Shown here: piece by piece, positions 15,660-23,323 of the stretch
Numbering within the stretch: position 1 is the stretch's first letter
Layout of the letters: each line of letters opens with the position of its first letter
NCBI GenBank assembly: GCA_036172265.1
Contig: JASFBA010000086.1
Span: forward strand, 1-49,623
Source: JASFBA01 sp036172265
GTDB lineage: Bacteria > Chloroflexota > Chloroflexia > DTKN01
Direction: 5' to 3'
DNA: 49,623 nucleotides
The notes under the pieces: generated by a model
What the model saw: only the letters and a program-made list of their open reading frames with translations
What the model was told of the DNA's origin: nothing
Databases searched by the model: none
Position numbers and translations under genes: made by a program

Positions 15660-17753
15660 TTAGCCCGGCCCGCCCGTTGCCTTGCCTCCATCTTTCGCTC
15701 TCTGCTCCCCCATCCCCCCCCTGCGCCTTAAGCCCCGAGTCCCGTCCTCCTGCCCCCGCCCCCTCAGCCGCGCCTCCACCGGGTCCTCCTCCACCAGCGC
15801 CTTCAGTTCGAAGAGTCGGTCGCGCAGGAGCGCCGCTTTCTCGAACTCTAATTTTCGCGCCGCCTCGCGCATCTGCCGCTCCAGTTCCTGGATGAGACGG
15901 CGGGCCTCGTCTCGAGGGATGGCCGGCAGGCCGTAGGGCACCCGTTCTTCCGCCACCCGGCGCACCCGGTCGGTTAGATCTCGCACCTCTTTGACAATGC
16001 TCTGAGGAACAATGCCATGAGTCTGGTTATAGGCCAGTTGAATCTGTCGTCTCCGGTTGGTCTCGGCAATCGCCGCCGCCATGGAGGGGGTAGCAGTATC
16101 GGCGTACATAATAACCGTCCCCTCCACATGCCGCGCCGCCCGGCCGATGGTCTGGATGAGCGAGGTCGTGGAACGCAGGAAGCCTTCCTTATCGGCATCC
16201 AGGATAGCTACCAGGGAGACTTCCGGCAGGTCCAAGCCCTCCCGCAGGAGGTTGATGCCCACCACCACATCATATACCCCCAGCCGCAGGTCACGGAGGA
16301 TTTCTACTCGCTCGATCGTTTCGATCTCCGAATGCAAGTAGTGGGTCTTGATGCCCATCTCACGCAGGTAATCGGCCAGATCCTCCGCCATACGTTTGGT
16401 AAGCGTCGTCACCAGGGCGCGCTGGCCCTTGGCCACCCGCCGGCCGATCTCCTCCAAGAGGTCATCAATTTGCCCCCGCGTCGGCCGCACCTCTACCCGG
16501 GGGTCCACCAGCCCGGTCGGGCGGATGATCTGCTCCACCACCTGCTCGGAGCGCTCCAGTTCGTAGGGGCCGGGCGTGGCCGAGAAACAGATGATCTGGC
16601 GGACGCGCTCCTCGAACTCCTCAAAGGTCAGGGGGCGGTTGTCCAGCGCCGAGGGCAGACGAAAACCGTACTCGACCAACGTCTCCTTGCGCGAGCGGTC
16701 GCCGTTGTACATGCCGTGCAACTGGGGAATGGCGATGTGGGATTCGTCAATGAAAAGGAGAAAGTCATCGGGGAAGTAATCCAGGAGCGTCCAGGGGGAC
16801 TGGCCGGGCTTGCGCATGGAGAGGTGCCGGGAATAGTTCTCGATGCCGGCGCAGTAGCCTGTCTCGCGCATCATCTCGATGTCGTAGCGGGTGCGCTGCT
16901 CCAACCGCTGGGCCTCCAAGAGTTTCCCTTGCTCGCGCAACTCCTTCAGGCGCCCTTCTAGTTCTTCCTCGATAGAGCGAAGGGCTGCCTCCAGTTGCTC
17001 GCGCCGGGTGATAAAGTGGCGAGCCGGGAAGATGCGCACCTCATCCGGTTCGGCAAGGATCTCTCCGGTCAAGGGGTCGATTTCGGCCAGACGTTCTACC
17101 TCATCACCCCAGAATTCGATGCGGAAGGCTGTATCGCGGTAGGCCGGGAAGACATCCACCGTATCGCCGCGCACGCGGAAGGTGCCCCGGCGAAAGTCCA
17201 GGTCGTTACGGTCGTAGTAGATGGCAGCCAGGTGGCGCAGGAGGCTATCGCGCCGGCGAAGTTCCCCCTGCCGCAGCACGACCACATCCCGGCCATACTC
17301 CTCGGGCGAACCGATGGAATAGATACAGGAGACGCTGGCGACGATGATGACATCCCGGCGGGTGAGGAGGGCTTCGGTGGCGGCCAGGCGCAGTTTTTCG
17401 ATCTCGGCGTTGATGTCGGCATCCTTCTCGATGTAGAGGTCCTGGGCCGGCACATAGGCCTCCGGCTGGTAGTAATCGTAGTAACTGACGAAATACTCCA
17501 CGGCATTTCTGGGGAAAAACTCCCGGAACTCGCTATATAACTGGGCGGCCAGCGTCTTGTTTGGAGCCAGTACAAGCGTCGGCCGCTGCGCCTGGGCGAT
17601 GACCTGGGCCATGACGTAGGTCTTGCCTGTCCCGGTGGCTCCGAGCAGGGTCTGCATCCGGTAGCCCCGCCGCAGGCCCTCGACCAGTTTGGCGATGGCC
17701 TGGGGCTGGTCTCCGGTGGGCTGGAAATCGGAAACGAGTTCAAAACGCCCCAT
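15660..17753 (-). CDS. uvrB: Excinuclease ABC subunit B (UvrB)
   Basis: 697 residues. Helicase-like DNA-damage verifier that receives DNA from UvrA and recruits UvrC. Seen: FQPTGDQPQAI, Walker A GATGTGKT, the damage-probing beta-hairpin YYDYYQPEAYVP, DESH box, motif VI QTIGRAARH and a C-terminal UVR helix hairpin (LIQELERQMREAARKLEFEKAALLRD). After it comes an unusual ~35-residue tail rich in Gly/Arg (RGRGQEDGTRGLRRRGG) of low-complexity DNA. ATG 17753 gives the standard N-terminus GRFELVSDFQPTGDQP and has GAGGG upstream; an earlier in-frame ATG would start at the -10 box. Confidence 0.97.
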   Translation of the reverse strand: MGRFELVSDFQPTGDQPQAIAKLVEGLRRGYRMQTLLGATGTGKTYVMAQVIAQAQRPTLVLAPNKTLAAQLYSEFREFFPRNAVEYFVSYYDYYQPEAYVPAQDLYIEKDADINAEIEKLRLAATEALLTRRDVIIVASVSCIYSIGSPEEYGRDVVVLRQGELRRRDSLLRHLAAIYYDRNDLDFRRGTFRVRGDTVDVFPAYRDTAFRIEFWGDEVERLAEIDPLTGEILAEPDEVRIFPARHFITRREQLEAALRSIEEELEGRLKELREQGKLLEAQRLEQRTRYDIEMMRETGYCAGIENYSRHLSMRKPGQSPWTLLDYFPDDFLLFIDESHIAIPQLHGMYNGDRSRKETLVEYGFRLPSALDNRPLTFEEFEERVRQIICFSATPGPYELERSEQVVEQIIRPTGLVDPRVEVRPTRGQIDDLLEEIGRRVAKGQRALVTTLTKRMAEDLADYLREMGIKTHYLHSEIETIERVEILRDLRLGVYDVVVGINLLREGLDLPEVSLVAILDADKEGFLRSTTSLIQTIGRAARHVEGTVIMYADTATPSMAAAIAETNRRRQIQLAYNQTHGIVPQSIVKEVRDLTDRVRRVAEERVPYGLPAIPRDEARRLIQELERQMREAARKLEFEKAALLRDRLFELKALVEEDPVEARLRGRGQEDGTRGLRRRGGMGEQRAKDGGKATGGPG

Positions 17754-17783
17754 CGTTTTCCCTCGAGAAGCCGATTTTTTACC

Positions 17784-17813
17784 ATTATAGCGCACTTTAC
17801 GCGGCTATGCCAA
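17784..17813 (-). promoter_or_regulatory. Promoter for uvrB
   Basis: On the minus strand TTGGCA (17813-17808), an 18-base spacer and TATAAT (17789-17784), 30 bases before the uvrB start codon. It is back-to-back with the promoter of the ferredoxin-AOR operon; the two -35 boxes are only six bases apart. Confidence 0.75.
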
Positions 17814-17819
17814 TTGGGC

Positions 17820-17848
17820 TTGACAGAGTCCTACTCCTGTGGTAGATT
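17820..17848 (+). promoter_or_regulatory. Promoter for the AOR operon
   Basis: TTGACA at 17820-17825, 17-base spacer, TAGATT at 17843-17848. Transcription would begin near 17855, at the base of a perfect hairpin. Confidence 0.75.
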
Positions 17849-17852
17849 TACG

Positions 17853-17965
17853 CCCGTGAGGACGGTCACGGGACAACGGGGTCACGCCTGACCGGATTCC
17901 CGGCCGGCTTCTTTTCCTACGGCTTCCGGGTTGCGGGCCGGCCTGGCCCCCAAGTTTTGGCAAAG
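17853..17965 (+). promoter_or_regulatory. Structured 5' leader upstream of ferredoxin-AOR
   Basis: Between the promoter and the first gene lie about 115 bases with several helices: CCCGTGA (17853-17859) / TCACGGG (17866-17872); GGTCA/TGACC around 17879-17892; and GCCGGC arms around 17904 and 17939. Known riboswitches for molybdenum or tungsten cofactor occur before genes of this pathway. I could not match the Moco motif base by base, so the identity is open. Confidence 0.35.
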
Positions 17966-17973
17966 GAGGACCC

Positions 17974-18360
17974 ATGCGACTCTACGCCGACAGTTCCCGC
18001 TGCTCCGGCTGTAAGGCCTGCCTCCTGGCCTGTGCCTTCAGCCACTTTCAGGAAAACAACCCTCGCCTGGCAGCCCTGGCCATCATCCCCCATTTTCCTA
18101 CCCCGGGCAACTATGAGGTGCGCGTCTGCACCCAGTGTGGGGAATGCGCCAAGGTCTGCCCGGTGGACGCCATTCCGCAGAACGAGAAAGGCGCCTACTA
18201 CATTGACCCCGAACTCTGCATCGCCTGCGATGCCTGCATCGAGGCCTGCCCGGAAGGCGTCGTCTTCAAGATTCCCGGCCGCGAAGCGCCCTTTGAGTGC
18301 GACCTGTGCGGCGAATGTGTCAACTTCTGCGGGATGGACGTGCTCTCGATTGCCGAATAA
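17974..18360 (+). CDS. Four-cluster ferredoxin (AorA/YdhY-like electron carrier)
   Basis: 128 residues with 16 cysteines in four CxxCxxCxxxC groups (C10-20, C52-62, C82-92, C109-119), each able to hold a [4Fe-4S] cluster. It is probably the electron-transfer partner of the oxidoreductase encoded 11 bases downstream, comparable to the polyferredoxin of the Aromatoleum AOR or E. coli YdhY. No signal peptide or TAT motif, so cytoplasmic. AAAGGAGGA precedes the ATG at ideal distance. First gene after a promoter and structured leader. Confidence 0.88.
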   Translation: MRLYADSSRCSGCKACLLACAFSHFQENNPRLAALAIIPHFPTPGNYEVRVCTQCGECAKVCPVDAIPQNEKGAYYIDPELCIACDACIEACPEGVVFKIPGREAPFECDLCGECVNFCGMDVLSIAE

Positions 18361-18371
18361 GGAGGATGGCC

Positions 18372-20195
18372 GTGAACGGATATGCCGGTACGATCCTGCG
18401 GGTGAACCTGACCACGGGTGAGATACGCAAAGAGCCGTACGATCCGGCCGTAGCCCGCGACTTTTTGGGGGGACGCGGCCTGGGGATCTACACCCTCTGG
18501 CACGAGGTGCCGGCTGGCACCGACCCCCTGAGTCCCCAGAACAAACTCATCGCCTCCACCGGCCCGCTCTCCGGCCTCCTGGTGCCGGGGGCCGGCAAGA
18601 TGGACTGGACCTGCAAGTCCCCGCTCACCGGAGGCTATGCCAGCGCCAGCGTCGGCGGCCACCTGACGGCCGAACTCAAATACGCCGGCTACGATGCCAT
18701 CATCTTCGAGGGGGTTTCCCCAAAACCGGTCTACCTCTACATTGACAACGACCGGGTGGAACTCCGCGACGCCTCCGACCTGTGGGGCAGGGGTTCGATC
18801 ACCACTGAGGAGACCCTCAAGAAGCGGCTGGGCGAGGATTTTCAGATCGCCACCATCGGCCCCGGCGGGGAGAACCTGGTCAAGTACGCCTGCATCACCC
18901 ACGACTACGGCCGGCAGGCCGGCCGAGGCGGCGTCGGGGCGGTGATGGGCGCCAAGCGCCTGAAGGCCGTCGCCGTACGCGGCAGCAAGACGATTCCCGT
19001 GGCCGACCCGGCCCGCTTCTGGGAACTGGCGCATGCCATGTACCGCGCCTGTAAGGAGGCCGAGGGCCTCTCCGCCTGGCAACGCTACGGCACCACCATC
19101 GTGACCTCTTGGTGCGACGAGGTCGGAGCCCTGCCCACCCGCAACTTCCAGCAGGGTTCCTTCGAGCACGGCCCCAACCTCTACGGCCAGGTGATGCGGG
19201 AAAAGATCGTCATCACCGATAAGGGGTGCTTCGCCTGCCCCTCGCCTTGCGGAAAGTACTCCTACTCCCGAAAGCATGGCATCCGCGTGGAGGGGCCGGA
19301 GTACGAGACGATCGCCCTCCTGGGCTCTAACGTCGCCTTTACCGACATCGAGGACGTGGCCTATGCCAACTACCTCTGCGACGAACTGGGAATCGACTCG
19401 ATCTCGGCCGGCAACGTCATCGCCTTCGCCATGGAATGCTTCGAACGGGGCATCCTCACCCCGAAGGACACCGACGGACTGGAACTGCGCTTCGGCAACG
19501 CCGAGGCCGCTTTCGCTATGATCGAGCGCATCGCTCGCCGAGAGGGGTTGGGCGACCTCCTGGCCGAGGGGGTCAAGGTGGTTGCTGAGCGGCTGGGCCA
19601 GGGCAGCGCCGATTGGGCCATCCACGTCAAAGGCATGGAACAGAGCGGCTATGAAACCCACAACGCCACGGCCATGCTCCTGGCTTATATGACCGCCGAT
19701 GTGGGTGCCCACCACAACCGCGCCTGGGCCATCACCTACGACCTCCAGGTGGGCCGCGACCAGGTGACCCCGGAAAAGGTGGCACGGGTCATCCTCCTCC
19801 AGCACATCCGCCCGCTCTTCGACGCCCTGGGGGCCTGCCGACTGCAGTGGGTGGAACTGGGCATTGACGTCACCCAGTACGCGCCGATGATGGCAGCGAT
19901 CACCGGGGTCGATCGCTCCTGGGAGGACCTCCTGAAGATTTCGGAGCGCATCTGGAACCTGACCCGGCTCTACTGGTTCCGCGAGGTGCCCGGCTTCGGC
20001 CGGGAGTGGGATTACCCGGCCCCGCGCTTCTACAAGCACCCGGCCACCGGCGGGCCGACGAAGGGGCAGTTGACCTCGTTTGAGACGGCTCAGAAGTTGC
20101 TGGATATGTACTACGAGCAACGTGGGTGGGATGGCAACGGCCGGCCGACCTCCCAGAAACTGGCCGAACTGGGGCTGAGCGGATACGTTTCATAG
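18372..20195 (+). CDS. Aldehyde ferredoxin oxidoreductase (tungsten/molybdopterin type)
   Basis: 607 residues. Oxidises aldehydes to carboxylic acids, or the reverse, with ferredoxin, using a bis-pterin tungsten or molybdenum centre. N-terminal domain GYAGTILRVNLTTGEI, FLGGRGLG, then pterin-binding GPLSGLLVPGAGKMDWTCKSPLTGGYA and HDYGRQAGRGGVGAVMGAKRLKA. Cluster ligands are C286, C289, C293 (CFACPSPC) and C489 (GACRLQ), close to the spacing of the Pyrococcus enzyme. GTG 18372 is chosen since AAGGAGG abuts the alternative ATG at 18366 with no spacing. The true substrate is unknown. No FAD subunit follows. Confidence 0.92.
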   Translation: MNGYAGTILRVNLTTGEIRKEPYDPAVARDFLGGRGLGIYTLWHEVPAGTDPLSPQNKLIASTGPLSGLLVPGAGKMDWTCKSPLTGGYASASVGGHLTAELKYAGYDAIIFEGVSPKPVYLYIDNDRVELRDASDLWGRGSITTEETLKKRLGEDFQIATIGPGGENLVKYACITHDYGRQAGRGGVGAVMGAKRLKAVAVRGSKTIPVADPARFWELAHAMYRACKEAEGLSAWQRYGTTIVTSWCDEVGALPTRNFQQGSFEHGPNLYGQVMREKIVITDKGCFACPSPCGKYSYSRKHGIRVEGPEYETIALLGSNVAFTDIEDVAYANYLCDELGIDSISAGNVIAFAMECFERGILTPKDTDGLELRFGNAEAAFAMIERIARREGLGDLLAEGVKVVAERLGQGSADWAIHVKGMEQSGYETHNATAMLLAYMTADVGAHHNRAWAITYDLQVGRDQVTPEKVARVILLQHIRPLFDALGACRLQWVELGIDVTQYAPMMAAITGVDRSWEDLLKISERIWNLTRLYWFREVPGFGREWDYPAPRFYKHPATGGPTKGQLTSFETAQKLLDMYYEQRGWDGNGRPTSQKLAELGLSGYVS

Positions 20196-20258
20196 GGGCG
20201 ACCTTTGGGGTTGCCTAACGACACCGTAGGGCGACCCTTGGGGTCGCCCTACGACACC
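20193..20258 (+). repeat. Two tandem ~33-bp palindromic repeats
   Basis: The second unit is a perfect hairpin, GTAGGGCGACCC (20226-20237), loop TTG, GGGTCGCCCTAC (20241-20252), followed by GACACC. The first unit (from 20194) is a diverged copy with the same ACGACACC end. It may also act as a terminator for the AOR transcript, although there is no T-run. Confidence 0.65.
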
Positions 20259-20260
20259 TT

Positions 20261-20422
20261 GTGCCCATCGGACAAAGCGGCGAATCGCGGATCTGTTACT
20301 CCGTCCTCCCGGAAATGTTGGCCCGGATCAAGAAGGCGCTGCTAACCTATTTCGACCCGGTCGAGTTCCCCCGGGGGATGCTTCCAGCCCTGGACCCTAC
20401 GGCGCCGACGACCTGGAGATAA
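20261..20422 (+). CDS. Small orphan reading frame, possible gene remnant
   Basis: GTG-started frame of 53 residues (contains YSVLPEMLARIKKALLTYF and DPVEFPRG) between the tandem repeats and the convergent methyltransferase gene. No ribosome-binding site is visible. The composition looks protein-like, but I do not recognise it; it faintly recalls the C-terminal helix of FAD-linked oxidases, which is speculation. It may be the end of a deleted gene or chance. Confidence 0.25.
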   Translation: MPIGQSGESRICYSVLPEMLARIKKALLTYFDPVEFPRGMLPALDPTAPTTWR

Positions 20423-20454
20423 CGCAATGGATGTACGGGGTGCCCCTGCACCTC

Positions 20455-21279
20455 TCACCGCTCCACCCGGAAGACCACCTCGTTAGGGAAACGGAATTCC
20501 TGGACCCGCCATCCTCGGCCGGCCACCGCCTGCTTGAAATAGGCCGGGTAGTTCACCTCCATCCCTTTTCCCTTCCTTCCCCCCAGGCTTTGCAGGGGAA
20601 AGGAGACCAGGAGGATGTCGGCCCGGATGCCCTCCAGGAGTCGCCGGCCAGCCCCTTTTTCTATCTGCTCCAGGACGGGCAGCGTCTTCAATAAGAAGGC
20701 CAGGTCGGCCTGCTCGACCGGCGGCGATTGGGCAATGTCGCGGGCCTCGGCCCGTCCCTGCAGGGGAAGGAGGGCGAAGAAGCCGTTCAGAAAATCCACC
20801 AGGTCCTCGTAAACGTCCCAGGCCAGGTACAGGGCATCTTCCGCCAACGGCATCCAAGGGATGGCCAGGGGATGCAATCCACAGCCGAGGTCCAGGACAG
20901 AGCGAACCGGCGACAGGCCGGAAAAGCAGGTGCAGTAGAAGTCTTCCAGGAAAGGCAGGCGCTCCCGGGTAGAGGAGTGGCCGGCCATCATTCGGGCGCA
21001 GACGGCCCGCAAGGCCTCCGGCGATGCTGCTCGCAGTTCTTCCAGCCAGCGGCCGTAGGGCACCTTCTCCTCCAGATATACCCCGGCCACCTGATGGAGT
21101 TTCCTTCGAGTTTCTTTGAGCGCCTCCTTCCAATTCCGACCCTTGGCCAGTTCCCGCGCCCCGATGTTCCGGATGAACTCGGCAACGATGGCGCGGTACT
21201 TGGGTGTCCCCTGCACCGCCCGCACCAACCGCTCCACAGCCTCCACTTCTCCCTCGCTTGCCTGCTGCCCTAGCGCCAT
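20455..21279 (-). CDS. 16S rRNA (guanine-1405-N7)-methyltransferase-like protein (ArmA/FmrO family)
   Basis: 274 residues. Family members methylate N7 of G1405 in the 16S A-site and give high-level resistance to gentamicin-type aminoglycosides. Seen: an N-terminal helical region with KYRAI and TRRKLHQVAG; HSSTRERLPFLEDFY (101-115); SAM motif DLGCGLHPLAIPWM (130-143); DVYEDLVDFLNGFF; LLKTLPVLE (197-204); and VSFPLQSLGGRKGKGM (225-240), all hallmarks of the Arm group. TAGGAGG lies 7 bases before the ATG. It is 23 bases downstream of tgt in one operon. Family call is strong; the methylated base and any resistance are inference. Confidence 0.82.
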   Translation of the reverse strand: MALGQQASEGEVEAVERLVRAVQGTPKYRAIVAEFIRNIGARELAKGRNWKEALKETRRKLHQVAGVYLEEKVPYGRWLEELRAASPEALRAVCARMMAGHSSTRERLPFLEDFYCTCFSGLSPVRSVLDLGCGLHPLAIPWMPLAEDALYLAWDVYEDLVDFLNGFFALLPLQGRAEARDIAQSPPVEQADLAFLLKTLPVLEQIEKGAGRRLLEGIRADILLVSFPLQSLGGRKGKGMEVNYPAYFKQAVAGRGWRVQEFRFPNEVVFRVER

Positions 21280-21302
21280 CGCCTATCCTCCTATAACACG
21301 CA

Positions 21303-22418
21303 TCACGCTTCCCTCAACTTCTCCATCAGCCGCATCATAAACCGGAGGTTGTGCATCGTCGCCAATCGCAGATACAGTCCATCGCCCAGTTTGAAGAGGT
21401 GATGCAGGTAGCCACGACTGTAGCGGGTGCAGGTCGGGCAATCGCAGTGGGGAGAAAGCGGATCGTCTGCCCGGATGTGCCGGCCGTCGCCGATGTAGAG
21501 GTAGGAGAACCAGTCTCCCTGCAGAGGGGCTGTGGGAGGGACTTCCCAGAGGTAGAGCCGGCCGTGGCGGGCGTCCCGTGTGGGCATGACGCTATCCAAG
21601 AGGTCGTATCCCAGACCCACACAGGTCACCACATGGGCCGGGTGTCCCACGCCCAAGGCGTGGAGGGGATATTCGGACGGCACCAGTTCGCGGACGTAGG
21701 CGATCATATCCGTAAGCAGGTTGCCCTCGCCGTCCAGCGGCCAGCCGCCGTAGCCGAAGCCGTCGAAGCCGATCTCCAGCAGTTCCTCGGCGCAGCGCCG
21801 GCGCAGTTCGGGGAGTGCCCCGCCCTGGATGACGGCGAAGAGGAGCGGGCGCCGGGCCGGCGGGAGTTCCTTTTGCCCCACCAGACGCTCGAACTCGGCT
21901 TTGCAGCGGCGAGCCCAGGCCACAGTACGCCGCACCGATTCTTCCTGAACCGAACGAGAGGCGTCCGGATGGGTACAGTCGTCCAGGCAGATGAGGATGT
22001 CGGCCCCATAGCGGAACTGGAGTTGGATGGATTTCTCCGGCGTAAAGCGCATCCTGCGGTCGCCTCCCTCCGGTCGGAAGAGGATGCCCCGGTTGTCCAG
22101 CCGGCCGAACTTTTCGCTCTGCCGGATCAAGGAATAGGCCTGGAAGCCGCCGGAGTCGGTAACGATGGGACGATCCCAACCCATCATCCGGTGCAGCCCG
22201 CCCAGGCACTGCACCACCGAGGAGCCGGGCTTTTGCATAAGATGAAAAACATTGGCCTGAAGGCCCATTACGCCGCAGGCCAGGAGGTCCTGGGCATCCA
22301 CCGACGGCACCACGCCCCGGGTGGCATCGGGGAGAAAGGCCGGCAATTTCAGGATGCCATGCGGCAGGTGCAGATCCGCCCGTTGCTTTCGTTCCGCTTT
22401 CACCGTGCTCTCCGCCAT
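21303..22418 (-). CDS. tgt: tRNA-guanine transglycosylase
   Basis: 371 residues. Exchanges guanine-34 of tRNAs with GUN anticodons for preQ1 on the way to queuosine. Seen: LPAFLPDATRGVVPSV, NVFHLMQKPG, TDSGGFQAYS with the general-base Asp, LTPE-like FTPEKSIQLQ, CLDDC, FAVIQGG, the nucleophile region DSVMPTRDARHGRLY and zinc site CDCPTC...YLHH. It is more diverged than usual: GGWPLDGEGN replaces GGLAVGE. No strong ribosome-binding site precedes ATG 22418. The zinc site argues against the phage/DNA-modifying DpdA branch. Co-transcribed with the rRNA methyltransferase. Confidence 0.9.
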   Translation of the reverse strand: MAESTVKAERKQRADLHLPHGILKLPAFLPDATRGVVPSVDAQDLLACGVMGLQANVFHLMQKPGSSVVQCLGGLHRMMGWDRPIVTDSGGFQAYSLIRQSEKFGRLDNRGILFRPEGGDRRMRFTPEKSIQLQFRYGADILICLDDCTHPDASRSVQEESVRRTVAWARRCKAEFERLVGQKELPPARRPLLFAVIQGGALPELRRRCAEELLEIGFDGFGYGGWPLDGEGNLLTDMIAYVRELVPSEYPLHALGVGHPAHVVTCVGLGYDLLDSVMPTRDARHGRLYLWEVPPTAPLQGDWFSYLYIGDGRHIRADDPLSPHCDCPTCTRYSRGYLHHLFKLGDGLYLRLATMHNLRFMMRLMEKLREA

Positions 22419-22437
22419 CTTTCACCGGACGGGAACT

Positions 22438-22467
22438 ATTCTACCACCGTTGTCAATCACTTGACAA
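22438..22467 (-). promoter_or_regulatory. Promoter for tgt-methyltransferase operon
   Basis: Minus strand TTGTCA (22467-22462), an 18-base spacer and TAGAAT (22443-22438). Its -35 box overlaps the -35 box of the divergent comEA promoter almost completely, so the two promoters should compete for polymerase. Confidence 0.6.
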
Positions 22468-22489
22468 AACGCAGGAAATCGTATATACT
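22461..22489 (+). promoter_or_regulatory. Promoter for comEA
   Basis: TTGACA at 22461-22466, 17-base spacer, TATACT at 22484-22489, about 20 bases before the comEA ribosome-binding site. Confidence 0.8.
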
Positions 22490-22528
22490 TTAGGTATAAG
22501 TAGGTTATAGGTGCACAAGGAGGGAGCG

Positions 22529-23149
22529 ATGGAGCGCCTGCGTTCGTTGCGCTGGCCCCTGACGGCAGGGCTGCTTCTCCTGGCCCTGGGGGGAGGGTAC
22601 TTTCTCTGGCGGCCGGCCTCCCCGCCGGCCCCGCCGGCCGCCGCCATCGTCGTCTACACCCCCACACCCCACCCGACGGACGTTCCTCTCCCCACGGCCA
22701 CGCCCCCGCCCATCGTCGTCTATGTGAGCGGGGCGGTCGTGCGGCCGGGGGTCTATGCGCTGCCGGCAGGGGCGCGCCTGGCCGATGCGGTGGCGGCGGC
22801 CGGCGGGGCCGCCCCCCAGGCCGATCTCGAGCAGATCAACCTGGCCCGGCGACTTCAGGACGAGGAGCACGTTCACATCCCCCGCCGGGGGGAAACGCCC
22901 CGGCCCGAACCGACGCCCCTTCCCGCCATGACGCCCTCCTCCGCCCAGCCGGGCAAGGTCAACATCAACACGGCCGGCCTGGCCGAACTCGATAGCCTCC
23001 CCGGCATCGGCCCCGGCTACGCCCAGCGCATCATCGAGTACCGCCAGACCCACGGCCCCTTTTCCTCCATCGAGGAGATCCAGAACGTCCCCGGCATCGG
23101 GCCGGCCACCTTTGCCCGTATCCGCGACCTGATCACAGTACAGCCATAA
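22529..23149 (+). CDS. comEA: ComEA-like DNA-binding competence protein
   Basis: 206 residues. Membrane-anchored receptor for incoming double-stranded DNA in natural transformation. One N-terminal membrane helix (LTAGLLLLALGGGYFLW), a Pro/Thr-rich linker, an SLBB domain (VYVSGAVVRPGVYALPAGARLADAV...) and a C-terminal double helix-hairpin-helix (NINTAGLAELDSLPGIGPGYAQRIIEYR...FSSIEEIQNVPGIGPATFARI). ATG 22529 has AAGGAGGG (22517-22524) upstream; GTG 22511 is less likely. comEC is not in the window, so uptake capacity cannot be judged here. Confidence 0.92.
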   Translation: MERLRSLRWPLTAGLLLLALGGGYFLWRPASPPAPPAAAIVVYTPTPHPTDVPLPTATPPPIVVYVSGAVVRPGVYALPAGARLADAVAAAGGAAPQADLEQINLARRLQDEEHVHIPRRGETPRPEPTPLPAMTPSSAQPGKVNINTAGLAELDSLPGIGPGYAQRIIEYRQTHGPFSSIEEIQNVPGIGPATFARIRDLITVQP

Positions 23150-23155
23150 CCCGTA

Positions 23156-23246
23156 AGCCTCTATCCGTCCCCCGGGTAGGAAGGCAATGCCTTCGCCCAC
23201 CCGCAACCGCCCCACCCTCGAGTTTTCGGATAGGCTCGTAAGCCGG
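23156..23246 (+). repeat. Palindromic dispersed repeat, copy D
   Basis: Outer inverted ends AGCCTCTATCCG and CGGATAGGCT flank a GAAGGC-AAT-GCCTTC hairpin within GGGTAGG...CCCACCC. The hairpin plus the GGATAGGCTC block reappears inside the element at 40558-40625. It is intergenic, between comEA and the acylphosphatase promoter. Confidence 0.5.
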
Positions 23247-23261
23247 GCATCGGAGCACAAG

Positions 23262-23290
23262 TTGCGAGAATCGGCCTTTGGAAATATAAT
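23262..23290 (+). promoter_or_regulatory. Promoter for acylphosphatase operon
   Basis: TTGCGA at 23262-23267, 17-base spacer, TATAAT at 23285-23290. The spacing and perfect -10 make it credible despite the imperfect -35. Confidence 0.65.
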
Positions 23291-23323
23291 AGTTATTCGA
23301 AAGGCCGTCCCAGGAGGCTTTTG

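Noticed and set aside
17853..17965. Confident Moco riboswitch annotation
   Set aside because: Only helices and context are visible; conserved bases of the motif could not be matched by eye, so it is left as a candidate leader.
18198..20120. A 640-codon minus-strand frame opposite the aldehyde ferredoxin oxidoreductase
   Set aside because: Antisense shadow; the plus strand encodes all cluster ligands and pterin motifs.
20193..20258. Start of a CRISPR array
   Set aside because: Only two adjacent palindromic units without unique spacers of constant length, and no cas genes in the window.
21303..22418. DpdA-type DNA-modifying transglycosylase
   Set aside because: The zinc site CDCPTC...HH and the catalytic DSVMPTRDARHG region match tRNA TGT, and no other dpd genes are nearby.
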